Below are positions 23,265 to 34,690 of a stretch of DNA of 64,000 nucleotides, piece by piece. Every line of letters begins with the position of its first letter. Position 1 is the stretch's first letter. The notes under the pieces were generated by a model. That model was not told the DNA's origin. It was given only the letters and a program-made list of their open reading frames with translations, and ran no database searches. Position numbers and translations under genes: made by a program. The DNA is from Platycnemis pennipes (lineage: Eukaryota; Arthropoda; Insecta; Odonata; Platycnemididae): positions 72,502,698-72,566,697 of the forward strand of contig OW121855.1 in assembly GCA_933228895.1 (NCBI GenBank), in the 5' to 3' direction.

Positions 23265-23594
23265 ATTCATTTAACGATTAACATAGCAAAAACTAAAAAT
23301 AAATGGTTAAATTTAAGACTCATACTGCCATTAATAAACAATGAGGAATGTTTAAAAAAATCTGCAACCATCACGAGCCTATGGTATTAAAAAAATAAAA
23401 TATATAATATCACATATCTTTAGTAGTTGATGCAGTGGGTACCATTTCTGAAACGAGCTCCCTTCTAACCAAACCGCTCTATCGACACATGACTCCACAC
23501 ACATAGTAGTCGACAGAGTGTCACTGAATGACGGAAGATCATAAAAAAACGTGAGAATACATCGAATACAATGTAGCAATAAATTGAAACCTAA

Positions 23595-23610
23595 GTCCAT
23601 TACAATGGAC
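23595..23610. promoter_or_regulatory. Third GTCCATT-type palindrome, next to the right end
   Basis: GTCCATTACAATGGAC lies two bases from the terminal repeat. No matching palindrome sits beside the left end, so the ends are asymmetric, as is known for active piggyBac elements. Confidence 0.5.
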
Positions 23611-23651
23611 ACCAGGTCTGAAAGGGTTAAAACCTCATGAAATCCTTATGG

Positions 23652-23765
23652 ATCAAGGATCCCTTGGTAGCTTAACTGGTAAAACACTTGGACAGAAATC
23701 TGGGGAGTACCGGGTTCGAGTTCGATTCCATTCATTGTGAAGGATTTTTCCGTGGAAATCGTCAT
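23652..23765 (+). repeat. SINE-B copy
   Basis: TTGGTAGCTTAACTGGTAAA (box A region) and GTACCGGGTTCGAGTTCGAT (box B region) form a tRNA-like head, followed by GATTTTTCCGTGGAAATC. The same head and body occur at 38500-38699 on the other strand. Confidence 0.65.
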
Positions 23766-23789
23766 CAAAATCAGTCAGCATTTCCTGAG

Positions 23790-24060
23790 ATTGGTTGACA
23801 TATCTCTCCACTCAATTTTCCTATCAGCTAATACATTCAATATAATTACGTATCTAAAAATCTCAAACGAGACCTTCCTCTGCCATTCTTCCCGTTGACT
23901 TGGCCTTCGAGAATTGTCTTCATCAGGCCATCATGTCTCATGGTGTGGCCGATCAAATTGTCCCGTCTTCTTGAGATTTTTGGAAGACATCTCTTCTCTT
24001 TACTATTGTGTACATAATCGGGTAAGGTATAAGATCCTCCGTATAAGCTAGTTTGCATTC
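23790..24060 (-). pseudogene. RTE LINE 3' coding remnant, minus strand
   Basis: The minus frame from 24058 reads KRCLPKISRRRDNLIGHTMR, then HDGLMKTILEGQVNGKNGRG, matching the RTE C-terminal segment at about 63345-63450. CTCCACTCAATTTTCCTATC near 23810 is the reversed IEWR/RLADR segment. 5'-truncated. Confidence 0.8.
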
Positions 24061-24721
24061 ATTGAATTTTTTTCCATCTTAAAATTGTTGACAGATAATG
24101 ATGAAACAAATTGTAGACTACCTACGACGATAGTGATGAACGTTTTGGATCAAGTTCGTGGCAATACATTCAGGTGGGGCAATTGAGTATTTTCTTCATT
24201 TTCTCCTCCCCGAAAACATTGGTTTGGCCGTTCACCTCTTGATTCCCATTGAGCCATTTCAGGCATTTGATCGGGTTTCCCTGAGGGTTCACCCCTGAGG
24301 GTTTTTCAGCTTACCACACCCCTTTAAAGCTGACAAGGTTGGCCCCATGCCATAGGGGTCGAGATGTACCAATTGCCCCTACGGGCGAGCCGCCGTGCAC
24401 ACCGCCCGCCAGACTATCATCCTTCCTGGCCCGATTCCAACTCCGCTCGAATGAAGGAGATATGGCCGCTTACCGTCCGTCTCATTCGGCGCTCAATGGG
24501 CTCGCATCGCAGTCTGCGCGTCGTTCGTGAAGAGAATAAAACATTCGCGGTCGCACCCGTGCCGGAAGAAATTTCGCGTAAGACAATTGCGGGTACTTGC
24601 ATGCATGGCTGCAATCGCTTTGCAAAGAAATCTACTCATTCGAAATGACTTCATTTACTTCGATTAGTGCACACAGAAGGAATTTTTTGTAGCATTAATA
24701 GTTTTGATAATTGGCTCTAAA
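24061..24721. other. Unassigned sequence with a CpG-rich island (24330-24620)
   Basis: The island is open on both strands (63, 94 and 65 codons) and much richer in CpG than its surroundings. No protein family is recognisable. It may be single-copy host sequence such as an exon or promoter. Confidence 0.4.
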
Positions 24722-24862
24722 ACACGCCAACTGCTAAGGTTATATATTGCAGCATCTGACCCATATTTGATCCTAAGCCAGATACGACATTCATGCCCCG
24801 GGCCGGATTCGAACCCACGACATTTTGAGTGTCATATTGGCTTTTACCGACCTACCTTTTCT
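24722..24862 (-). repeat. SINE-D copy, near full length
   Basis: CAACTGCTAAGGTTATATAT, GCATCTGACC and GATCCTAAGCC form the body. CGGGCCGGATTCGAACCCAC is the reverse of box B and GGCTTTTACCGACCTACC the reverse of box A. It gives the clearest link between head and body for the family. Confidence 0.75.
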
Positions 24863-25371
24863 AAGAATTTGTGCTGAAGAAGAGATATTTTTTCTATTAT
24901 ATAATAACATTCACCTTAAACCATCTCTTTAGTTCCTGTACGGTTGGCTCAACGAGAAAATTCTAAATTTTACTCCCAAGGAATTTTTGTTTCTTGTCTC
25001 CTTCACATAATAACTAAATTAGGTTTTGTTCGTATTGTATATATTTTACTTAAAATTCCTGAGACTTGAGCAAGTTGCGCGCGGATTCAAATTTGCATAT
25101 TCCGGAGTTCTTGAGTGGAATTCGAGCAGAATGAAATGATGTATGCAGTTTTCAACAAAAATAAACCTTCACTCGCGACCTTTCTTCAATATAGATGCTG
25201 GACCATTAGATGAAAAATCTAATGATATTATATTCACACAAACACTCAAAATTTGGTGGTTTCTTAACATATTCCAATACGTTTTTACTGAACCGTAAAA
25301 CGCGTTTTAACCGTTTGGCCATCAAATGGAACCTTGCAAACGCAAGCATTATTCCACTGTCCAGTCAGGTC
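24863..25371. other. Unassigned AT-rich sequence
   Basis: No open frame of note, no named repeat. Confidence 0.5.
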
Positions 25372-25682
25372 AGGTTTGTTTAGTGGTTATAGTACTGCCT
25401 TTCCACGCAGAGGCATTAGGTTCGAATACCGTCAGCGGCAGATACTTTTCAGAGGTGAACTGAGTGCTTTGTAGAGACCATTTGAGTTCAGTCCCCCGTC
25501 CGTTAGATGAAACGTTAAACCGTGGTTCCCTTGGCACATATCGTTGAGATCAGGCTAATGCCGACGCCGGGTTTTTATCCACACTTAATACTTACCCTTC
25601 CATACCTATCCTTGTACCTATTATCCCAGTCTAAAGAGCTTTTTAAGTTGGGGTACAGACTTGAAAATCACAGATAGTCAGC
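25372..25682 (+). repeat. SINE-A, best full-length copy
   Basis: Box A lies in GTTTGTTTAGTGGTTATAGT and box B in TTAGGTTCGAATACCG. The body runs through GAGTTCAGTCCCCCGTCCGT, GAAACGTTAAACCGTGGTTC, CAGGCTAATGCCGACGCCGG and CAGTCTAAAGAGC, ending near ACAGACTTGAAAATCACAG. At about 310 bp it defines the length and order used to call the other copies. Confidence 0.85.
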
Positions 25683-26221
25683 TGTTTGTGGCCGAATTTA
25701 TCACTAGGAATTCATCAGTAGCTCTTTTTCCAAACGATGCCCAAAGGCAAGGAAAGCGATTTTCATTCACAAAAACTCTTCATCATTGTATAAATTAGCT
25801 TTACACCCGTGGGAAAGTCTTATCGGAGAGGTTAAAGCTCCAACCCAAGTACTAAGCTCAAGGACGTAAGAAACTAGCGAAGTGAGAGCACGGTGGTTTC
25901 TTTTCCATTTCCGCTTACGGTTTCCCAGGAATCCCCCTGTGACCCAGAAAGTCATTCGCAGATTTGCTTTTTGGCGAACGTGCCCAAATATATTTTTTCC
26001 GGATTTGAACTCGGGAGTCTCAGGTCAGTCGACGAACAATCTTCCCTCTAGTCTATTTATAACCCAAGTCTCTCTATATAGTTTCAGTGATTATTTAAAT
26101 TTTAATTATTTTTTGAAGGTTTTTAATGAAATAAAGCTTAAATAAAGTGAGCCGCACACTTACAATCTTGTCTTAAATACAACCGGCAGGTATTAGGTCA
26201 CTTCTGCTCTGGCAAATGGTA
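25683..26221. other. Unassigned sequence
   Basis: Frames of 62 and 87 codons lack motifs. No repeat recognised. Confidence 0.5.
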
Positions 26222-26960
26222 ATGGTGGCTGGGGATACGGATGGTACTTCAACTTGGGTACGGGATTCCCATTCCAAGAGCCCGGGATCGAGTCCCAGCA
26301 GCGGCAGATTTTACGTTTGTGAACCGATCTCTACTTATGTGCTGTGCTGTGTGCGTAGGGCATTTCATGTTAAGTACTCCATCTTCCAGATGGGATGTTT
26401 TATCGCAGACACTTAGGGCCGTATTTATAGTCGTTGCATAGGGGTTACCCAGCTCCTAACAGCCCCCTTACGACGGAAATGAATATTTGTCGCGTTTTCA
26501 GCCGCCTAGGAACCTTGACATTCCCCTACACGTGGCACATATATTACCCTGATATGTTATTTAAATAAGACATTAGATGAAATAAGTTGTCCCTATGTTA
26601 TATACCCGGACTTAATATTCATAATTGGTCCATGCACAATACATTATGACATTTAACTTTCATCTAATGCGCTACGTTTATGAAATAAAGAGGAGAATAT
26701 ACATCTTCTGCCAGGTGTAAGTGGTCTGTAAGTGGTCCCAGAGCGGCATAAATGCGACTATAACATTCATTTTCATTGCAAGGGGACTGCTTGGGGCCAG
26801 GTAACCCCTAGGCAACGACTATAAATACGGCCCTAAGTGTCTTTTTTTAAGAGTAGGCTTAATCCTTCGCCGGGTTTTTCTCAACCCTCTTCGTGTTCTT
26901 AATGAAAATCCTATCTAGAACGAATTACTTGCTTACCTATTCTCTAAGGAGCAATAATAT
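26222..26960 (+). repeat. SINE-A copy split by a MITE
   Basis: Head and front body (box B in CCCGGGATCGAGTCCCAG; TACTCCATCTTCCAGATGGG) occupy 26222-26413. The rest (TTAAGAGTAGGCTTAATCCT, TCGCCGGGTTTTTCTCAACC) resumes at about 26836. Removing 26416-26833 restores a collinear SINE, which dates the MITE as younger. Confidence 0.8.
26414..26835. mobile_element. 418-bp MITE with long inverted repeats, TA duplication
   Basis: GGGCCGTATTTATAGTCGTT at 26416 mirrors AACGACTATAAATACGGCCC ending at 26833. The inverted repeat is 34 bp with one mismatch and then continues with lower identity to about 80 bp. TA flanks both sides (26414-26415 and 26834-26835). TA-flanked long-TIR elements fit the Tc1/mariner group, but the ends do not identify a family. 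No coding sequence. Confidence 0.8.
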
Positions 26961-27521
26961 CAACTGTCGATTGCTCCCACAGCAGCGTCAGTGACGGTTT
27001 GTGGCTAGTAATTCCGTAGTAATTCATAGCAGTAGTCAAGTAGTAATCAAGATAATCTTGCTAGCCAGAATGTAAGTTTAGGTCAAGTGGCTCGGTTTAT
27101 TCAAGGGGGTTGGTAGGGACGGGAGGGGGCATAAGCATACTAAACTACGGGAGATAATGAAGCCAGATTGAAGTTGCTTGGAAAGATTTGATCACAACTT
27201 AGAGTACTAAACATAGCATTTTCTTCAGCCTCTTATAGGCGTGCATATTAAAACATGTCTAACAGCTGAGTCGTACCTAAAAGTCAATGAAGTGGTGTCA
27301 GTTAATCTCTCTGAAACTATATTAGGGAAGTGTTAATAAATTTTATCCCACTGGAAATTAATTTTATTTCAAACTGCTAGTATATGTCTCCACTAGTAAC
27401 ATTTCCTGTTTGGCATATCCACTGATTATTTGACGATTTTGGTAAGTGTATTCCGTGATTCATTCACGCATTTTAGTTAATCTGCCTGCAGAAACAACTT
27501 GATCCGTGAGATCATTCCGTC
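26961..27521. other. Unassigned sequence
   Basis: No gene-like frame or named repeat. Confidence 0.5.
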
Positions 27522-27610
27522 AGCGTGAGTAGTACGCCCTTATGTAAATGCTGATTATAATGCCCGACCTTGCATCAGAAATCAGTTGACATGTTTTGGA
27601 TTATACCTCT
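27522..27610 (+). repeat. Unclassified interspersed repeat, copy 2
   Basis: GCGTGAGTAGTACGCCC, TGTAAATGCT and CCGACCTTGCATCAGAA recur from 2013-2115. Confidence 0.35.
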
Positions 27611-28017
27611 GTAGTTTATTGTCATCCATTTACATCTAATGACTGCTCTGCTAGCCACCTCTAGAGCGTTTGGCAGTGGGTGAGTTATCACTTAACATGC
27701 ACGACGTACAGATTCTAATGTTTTCACATATTGCTAACATAAGGGGAGATTATTATGAATTTATTATAAGCGTCATACGGGATTAGCACCACGAATTTCA
27801 ATATTCATCCAACATATAAGGACACCTGATAAGTAATACGAACGTGCATTAGATATGTGCATTGATGGTTAATGCAGCAATGCTATGATCATAAAAATAT
27901 CTACCATCTTCATCTTGAGCCATTGAAGAACCAACTGTACTCTAACTCCAAAACACGCACGCCGAACTGAAGTCGGTGTAAGGGACTTTTTCCTTTCACC
28001 TTTTATCCGTTCGTGTT

Positions 28018-28434
28018 TTGAGTAAATACACTCGCCCGGCGCCTATTCCCCTTCATCTACTCCTTAGTGGAAAGGGGTGTTCATCTCCACTCGACTACCG
28101 TCAAGCTGAACGGAGCCTTTTTAAAACCTCCACCAAAGCTCCTCGATGTCACCTTAAGGAAACCCCATTTCTCCACCGCAACTTACCGCCACACCCACAA
28201 ACGCCTTACCGTTCCCTCTCTCCCCTTAATACCTATCTCCCGACCTCCACCGTGAAAATATCTTCCCGTCCGGACTCAAGAATTCGTCGCCATGTCACGC
28301 CTCCTCTCCGCCTTTCCAAACATCTTCCCTCCGCTTGCCCGCACCCTAAAAACCCTCCCTTGCTTCTTTCTCCCAAACCTCTCCCGAGCTGCTCAATCCG
28401 TTGTCAAAGCTCATGGGTCCTAACCTGTCAGTGA
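28018..28434 (+). other. Open frame of 138 codons, coding status doubtful
   Basis: The frame is rich in proline, serine, leucine and histidine (PHPQTPYRSLSPL is typical), with no domain, signal peptide or membrane segment. It lies in a C-rich, AT-poor island where stops are rare by chance. I see no splice-site pair or related frame. Probably not a gene. Confidence 0.12.
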
Positions 28435-28534
28435 ACCGCGGGTGACAAGCCTATTTTATATCCGTCACCAACCCGAGGGCGCATGGTTCTCGGGACCCGA
28501 GTCGTCGTGTGTGGAAGCGGTGCTACTCTCATCG

Positions 28535-28640
28535 ACCAGCTTCTCTCCCTCTCTCTTACCATTTCTCTCTCTCTCTCTTTCCCTCTCTCTTTCTCCTTCC
28601 CCCTTTCTCTCTCTCTCTCCCATTTCGTCTTCAATTTCCC
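28535..28640. repeat. CT-rich low-complexity tract
   Basis: Impure (TCTC)n with CCC interruptions. It causes the overlapping Ser/Leu-rich frames on the plus strand and the Arg/Glu-rich frame on the minus strand. Confidence 0.85.
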
Positions 28641-28770
28641 CCTCGGTCTCCCGATTTCCGGTCGGTCCGGCCCGGAGTCGTGTGTTATTGGACTGCGGTG
28701 TCTCAATTCGTCTGGGTCCGTTTCCGGTCTCTGGTTGGCACTGCGGAGCTGGAATTTAAACACCTTTGTC

Positions 28771-29114
28771 AAATATGTACCCTGCAGGACACATAAAGGG
28801 TGTGTGGCAAGGGTTGTATCAACACAAAACATTCTCTATACCCAACCACTAATGGCTTCGTCACTTGAGTAGAGAAACATGACAGTTACTGTCATAGCAG
28901 GCACGTGAAACTAAATTATTTGTATTTTGTGAAGGAATAATGTGTTCCTTCTTAGGTTACCGCGGTGTGTATTATCACAAAACATATCCAAAGTATAAGA
29001 ACTACGGGATAAAATGTTATTATGCAAAAGGAAACGTGTCAGTTATCCATATACTAGGCACGTGACACTACATTATGAAGGTCTGCGAAGGATATAATGT
29101 TCTTCCGTAGGCTA
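28771..29114 (-). mobile_element. LINE-2f fragment containing a diverged tandem duplication
   Basis: ACCCTGCAGGACACATAAAG and GTGTGTGGCAAGG are the reversed tail. The following segment is duplicated: GCAGGCACGTGAAACTAAAT (28900) against CTAGGCACGTGACACTACAT (29054), and GGAATAATGTGTTCCTTC against GGATATAATGTTCTTCC. Period is about 155 bp. Confidence 0.55.
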
Positions 29115-29433
29115 ACATCTACATCTTCTACATTATACCTGCAAGCCACCATAAAGGCGTGTGGCAGGGTGTGAATTCTCACCAAACATGCACTACATTC
29201 TCACCAAACATTCACTACATTCTCACCAAACATGCATAAAAAAGGATTAGTATTCATATGCTGTTCTAAACTACACTATTTCAAAAAAGAAAAAATAGCT
29301 AGGCAAACATTCAAAAACATGCTCTTAGTTCAATTCCTCATACCAGCATGCAGGTACCAATGTTATCCACTGCTACACTCGTACTGGATATATTTACCGT
29401 TATTCATATCCCTAATTGTACGAGGCTAACGGG
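29115..29433 (-). mobile_element. LINE-2f copy, minus strand
   Basis: ACATCTACATCTTCTACATT, TGCAAGCCACCATAAAGGCG and TGTGGCAGGGTGTGAATTCT form the reversed tail. ACATTCTCACCAAACATGCA is locally repeated about three times, and the copy continues through AACATGCTCTTAGTTCAATT to CTAATTGTACGAGGC. Confidence 0.7.
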
Positions 29434-29639
29434 GTGTTGGGATGATGATCACTTCATTTTCCAGGTTTCTCCCGCGTGCATTGGCAACTCTGACTGGTTT
29501 TTGACCTTCGACATGAAGTCGTTGGCAGAAGATCCAATGTAGCTGTGGTCAGAATTGCCAACTCAAGTGGAAGAAGCCTAGAAAACGTGAAGGGTTGATG
29601 TTTCTAAATTGGTTATTCATTTGTCAATTTCAGTGAAGT

Positions 29640-29735
29640 CGAGTTGAATTAAAAACATGTAAAACGTTGCATAACATCCATACCCTAGACGGAATTCGAG
29701 CCCTCAGCACTTAAGTTACTCGGCAAAGAAATCAA
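29640..29735 (-). repeat. SINE-D fragment
   Basis: GTCGAGTTGAATTAAAAACA, GCATAACATCCATACCC and GACGGAATTCGAGCCCTCAG (reverse of a worn box B). Confidence 0.5.
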
Positions 29736-30118
29736 TCAAGGGAAAAATAGCAGCGAAGACCCCACAAGTAAGAACGAGTGATAACCTCATGGACCAAAAT
29801 ACGGCGGATTTAAGAAAAGCGGGAGTAATTGGATTTGAAACTGAGAACAATTAATGGGAAGGAATAAAGGGCTGCATCGAACTAATATTACGAATGAAAA
29901 ACGATGAAACTATGCATTTAATCCTTATCATAATGAATATTAGTATGATGTGGCGGATAACTTAAAAACGTCATGTGAGAACGGGGACCGAAAACTTTGG
30001 TAACCTTTGGATTATATGATATTTTCGCATTCATGCCTTCATTTCCATTTCCTCTCCCTCTCCTTATTGAAGAAGTGATAAAAGTCGTACTTCGAATTAC
30101 ATCGCTGTTCACTGAAAC

Positions 30119-30604
30119 TCAGGCTGCATGCACAATATGGCGGATCGGAAAAATTGATTTTTCGTGGAGAAACTTGGACCTCTGGGAAAAGTTGTCAAAG
30201 TGACTCAAAATGAGGCCAGAAAAATTTGGGGCCTCTAGGTCAGGACCCTCGCGCCGTGGCCATTTATGGAGAGGGGGCCTGGACATAGAAAAATTCATGT
30301 TTTTATAGCGGTTCCCCATAGATTGTGCCGAGTTGCGGTCCCTTAGGCCAAAAATGTCGTCCATTTGTACGTATCTGCAGCCGTTAAGCCACAAATTGTC
30401 TATTTTGAGTGCGCGGCCGCGCGTAATTATGAACCGCCCACGCAGCGTCGCGGCGCAACGGTCCTGTCCGGTTGCCGCGAACGCAGCAAAACTCATCACG
30501 AATGCGTCTTCCGTCGTTGGTATCATTAATATTAGATCATTAAACAATTTCCAGGGAATAACAATTACGGAAGGATTATTTGAAATTAATATAACCCTAC
30601 ACAC
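30119..30604 (-). other. Open frame of 161 codons in a partly CpG-rich region
   Basis: The minus frame has mixed, protein-like composition and covers a CpG-rich core at 30390-30500. A 98-codon plus frame overlaps it. No domain is recognised. It could be a lineage-specific exon, promoter-associated CpG-rich sequence, or chance; I cannot separate these. Confidence 0.15.
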
Positions 30605-33600
30605 CTTTTTTCCTGTCTCGTCGACATGAACGAGTTGACGTTACCGACTTTTAAAGAAGTGATAAAATATTTTTTTTAATGTTCGCGACGTATTGAGATA
30701 CGAAAGTGTGGGAAGGGAGCCTACGGTTTATCAAGTAGTCTGGTAGCGAAAATAGTGTCCGAACTTTGGAGACGCACCTCTATTCCAATCATTCCGGAAC
30801 GTGGTGTGATTAAAATGATTATATGGTACCATACGACGTACTACGGCTTAAGACAAAATGCAAGCACGCCTATGAAAGGTGCCAAATCGACAAAAAAATT
30901 AATATATTTTAAAATGAATCCCAGAAACTATGTGATATTTGTGCGTGTCAGTGCTGAAGAATTAACGAGTGTAAATTTAGAAAGAGGATAAAGTTCTCCC
31001 AAATGAAGCGGCATTTTTGAGGGATCAAAGGACAAAACGAAAGATGGTATCCGGTGGATTTAATGCCTCAGAAACTGGACTATTAAAGAAGAAAGGTATT
31101 AAATGTAGATATCCTATCGACATTTTATCGACTTTACTTGGTTGACTACTAGGACGGCGGCTACTTCATCCAACTATCGAAGTAAGTAAAGTAAATTTTA
31201 TTGCTTTCAACAATAACAATACAAAATACTGAATTTATTACAATAAGAAAATATGAAAGCTGGGATGCCTCAAAGGAGAACCTGTGCTGAAGCAACCTTC
31301 ATCATTGTATAATTCTTCACTAACGTTTCTATTTTTACATACAAAAGTGATAGTAGAAAGTGAAAGTTTCGTAAAAAAGTAACAATAAACAATAAATGCC
31401 ATTTACTTCTGAATATTTACTAATACGAGTATTTCTACAAAACAACGAGTAATTTTTTTTTACCAGGAGAAAAACAAAATCTGAAGACATCAAAAGAATC
31501 TTACAACATTTTCATTTGCCAGTATCCATGACTTAGCTAAATTTAAAAATGCGTGATCCAGCGTGATCGTGAGTGAACTCTGATGGGAGTGGGTATGGTA
31601 CATGAACAAGTGACCTCTTGTGGGAGTGGACCCGTTGACGTGTTATCATCGTTTTACGTATCGAAGTTTAAGGTTCTTTCAAGCTACTTTCAATGCAGTG
31701 TGCTCTCATGTGTTAAAGGTCGCTATTGTGTGAGCAGAAGGCGGGTATATAGAAAAATATTAGCGTGATATTAACGTTAGCGGTGGCTTAGTGTGAGATT
31801 CGAGAGGCGCCGTTCAAAGAAAAACTAATCGCGAAACCCGTCTTAAGTTACGGAAAAATTAGCGCAAGGTTTGGTCGAATTTGAATTAGCGTGAAATTAA
31901 CTCAAGGGCGTAGTGTCGTAGTCACTTGTTTCAGCGCCTTTTTTCGGTGTTTTGTACATATTTGTCATGCATCATGGGAAGAAAACATCACAGGATGAAA
32001 AATATCCAATACAGGTCTACGCCTTTTTCCTCCAGACTGTTTTTGCAGTTTTCCTGCGCATATGACGAGATTTCCAGAATATTTCCGATAGCCAATACTG
32101 AAGAATATGCTAAGCGCTGAGCATTAGCGATTAGTTCTCAAAAAACGGGCACATGGCGTCCAGTCCACGCTAATTTTTTTTCTACAAACGCCCCATGAAC
32201 GTTAAGTAAATTTTACGTCAGGTGCCTAAGTTGATTTCGCGCTAATTTTTTCTCTAAACCCGCCTTAAGAACCGATTCTTCATGACCTAGAAACTCCAGC
32301 ACGCGGGACCTGGGTCCTGTAATAAGGATTGCTACCTGCCTCTCCTGACTTCAATGATCCTCATCCTCTTCGGCAATGACGCCCCACCACTTGTTCAATT
32401 GTTTCTCTTTCTTCCCTCGTTTATTTTTTTTACTACTATTATTATTATTTTTTTTGAGGATCGTGTCGAAGGTACGTAGGATTTCCTCTTCCTTTCCTCG
32501 CCCTTGTCTCACTCGGGGCTAATGAGATTTCCGTTGATCTTTTTCCTTCGCTCCCTCGGCCGAAAGTGGTGTGTCTTCCTCTCTCGACATTTTTTTTTCT
32601 CCCACTCCCGTTTCCCTCTCTCGTGTCCTCGTGAGACGGGAAAAAAAGGGAAGGAGGTAGGGTGTTTGAGAGGGTCCTTCCGAGAGACTCCTCCTCTCCT
32701 TGTCTCCCGGCTGGAGACCCACCCTCTTCTCCTACTATCTCATCCGACTACCCCATTAGTTTCTCTCACTTAGGAGTGAAAGGTCTTTATAAAGGGAGGC
32801 GTTGTGGAGGGGTAGGGAATGGGAGGCGGCTAATGTCCTGTTTCCACGACGACCAGTCGTACCACCTTGACCGATTAACACGCGTTTCCATCACATCTTT
32901 TAAACTTCTCTACCTTTCTCACTCAAAAAGTAGTGCAGCACTCCTTCGGGACTTGAGTGGAGCGAATGAATTAATATGAATAATTTCTATACTCATGAGG
33001 TCGTAACTAACCTGCTGTTAACCACTATGCCTTCGTCGACTTACCCGAATCCGGCGAATGTAAAGTCACGCGTGACAATCAAATACTTTTTCCTGATAAC
33101 CCGGGCCTACAGAGAAAAAAACGTATTTATTTATTGTTCTCCTAGTTCACGGAAAAGAATTTACATATCATTCCGTGATTCGAGTTACACAATCTCTCCT
33201 TGTTTGACACACAGGAGATAATGTTTCATAACGTAAATGAAACAGTAATATAAATTTTACATGCAAACATGGAAATGTATGTACTTGAAATAAAAATGAT
33301 CAATGATGAATTGTAGATTAAGCTCAGTTGTAGAAGCTGAATTGATGAATTGAGCTTCAACTTGAAGGTAGAAAGCAGAAGCTCATTCGTACGAAATATT
33401 AAAACAATGCTCTTGCCCACTTAAATGCATAAAGTAACACTGCTATGAATTGAACGAAACTAGTATTTTCATGCTTACCGAGCTCAAACAAATTACGTAT
33501 AATCTCTTAAATCTGATAGCATTGAAAGACTTAGCACTATCCTTTTTAATTTATTTAAAATAATACAAAGCGTTTCAAAGCTCAAGTATCATTTTAAATC

Positions 33601-34049
33601 GATGATCACCTCAAGATCTCCCCGGAATCAGTTGATTTTCACTGCAACAGTGACTGGGTTACACGAAACATTTAATTTTAAAGTGCAAATTGTTGCATTT
33701 CCGTATAATTAATGTTTAATCTAGTACGTTATGTTATTCCCGTTTATTTTGTGCTCGTTTAAGTTAATAACACTCTCCTCACCACTTCATCGTTATGCCT
33801 TTAAAGTTAATAGTGTTTTTACATATGAGGAATATCGTTCTTTTTAACTTCCAAGTTTCATCTCAGAGAATTCGCAGGTTCGGTAAATCCGAAGCGTTTC
33901 GTGAAAAAAATCCTAGCATTAGGATTCAGGGGCACCCAGAGAATATAATAAATAGCAGTTAGCTTCTTCAGCTCTAATCAAAATTCACCGCAGGTCAAAC
34001 CTGGGTTGAGAATGGAAAAACGTCAACACTGCTAGTTGCGTTCATCAGG
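30605..34049. other. Unassigned sequence
   Basis: AAACCCG(T/C)CTTAAG occurs at 31836 and 32256, and TTAGCG recurs at 31740-32110, suggesting an old repeat. A pyrimidine-rich, G-poor stretch at 32440-32780 has frames of 89 and 105 codons with low-complexity content. No gene or named element is recognised. Confidence 0.4.
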
Positions 34050-34175
34050 CTTGTAACAAACCGGCCAGGCAAAGAGAAAGTCTTGGGCTCGAATCCCGCA
34101 TCGGGTATGGTTTTTGTGGTCATCTTAGAAGTTGAATTAAGTTAAGTTCGACGGTGCGATTAAATCTTAAGAGGT
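34050..34175 (+). repeat. SINE-D copy, plus strand
   Basis: CTTGGGCTCGAATCCCGCAT is box B. The body GTTAAGTTCGACGGTGCGAT is the forward version of the family seen on the minus strand elsewhere. A short inverted repeat (ATCCCACACT / AGTGTGGGAT, 34174-34239) follows. Confidence 0.6.
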
Positions 34176-34304
34176 ATCCCACACTAAAGATCATGCATTT
34201 TCCAATTATGGGACATATATAGCCTTCAGTGTGGGATGGCTCCCAAAATCCTATTTCTACTCCAACTACCGTAATTATACAATTTTAGGATAGCGATAAC
34301 AATG

Positions 34305-34690
34305 CATAGGCTGGGAGTAAACCATCACCAGACATGCATTTAAGTCATGAGGTCAAATTCTATGTTACTTACTAAAATACGGGATTTCTATCAGCCCAAA
34401 ATATAAAGAATAAAACAAACATCTCCTAAGCAATTAAGGATTTTCATATGCAGCACAGTAGTGGATGCTATCACCATCTTGAGTTGGTTATCGATCATAA
34501 ATAAATATTCATACATTTTGTCAATCATGCAAAAGAAAATATATCAAGTTACACCAACACAGACATGCAAAAATACCTGTCAAAAATCTACAGTAGCTAT
34601 TCTAATTTCCCTTAGCATCTTCGTGTTATCAATTACCGTCACTAATTGTAAGTGGAAAATGAATTTTGGTGCCACTGTTTTATAATCTAT
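34305..34690 (-). mobile_element. LINE-2f copy, minus strand
   Basis: GGGAGTAAACCATCACCAGA and CATGCATTTAAGTCATGAGG are the front part. TTTTCATATGCAGCACAGTA, GACATGCAAAAATACCTGTC, ATTCTAATTTCCCTTAGCAT and GTGGAAAATGAATTTTGG follow. Its second half is repeated at 34880-35130. Confidence 0.6.

Larger units (their letters stand above)
21507..23630. mobile_element. Non-autonomous piggyBac-type element, 2.1 kb
   Basis: TTAA lies at 21507-21510 and 23627-23630. The ends CCCTTTCAGACCTG and CAGGTCTGAAAGGG are perfect 14-bp inverted repeats. A TTAA duplication with ends beginning CCC is diagnostic of the piggyBac superfamily. Subterminal GTCCATT..AATGGAC palindromes occur three times. The interior is AT-rich, holds a SINE-A fragment and has no readable DDD transposase or Cys-rich C-terminus; the short frames (61-80 codons) match nothing. 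It is either a long MITE or an internally decayed copy. Confidence 0.85.

Noticed and set aside
28428..28832. 134-codon Arg/Glu-rich minus frame and the overlapping Ser-rich plus frames
   Set aside because: Produced by the CT-rich tract at 28535-28640.
30605..32300. Inverted TTAGCG/GCGCTAATTTTT motifs as a transposon end pair
   Set aside because: The AAACCCG.CTTAAG parts are direct while the others are inverted, and no consistent termini or duplication could be drawn.
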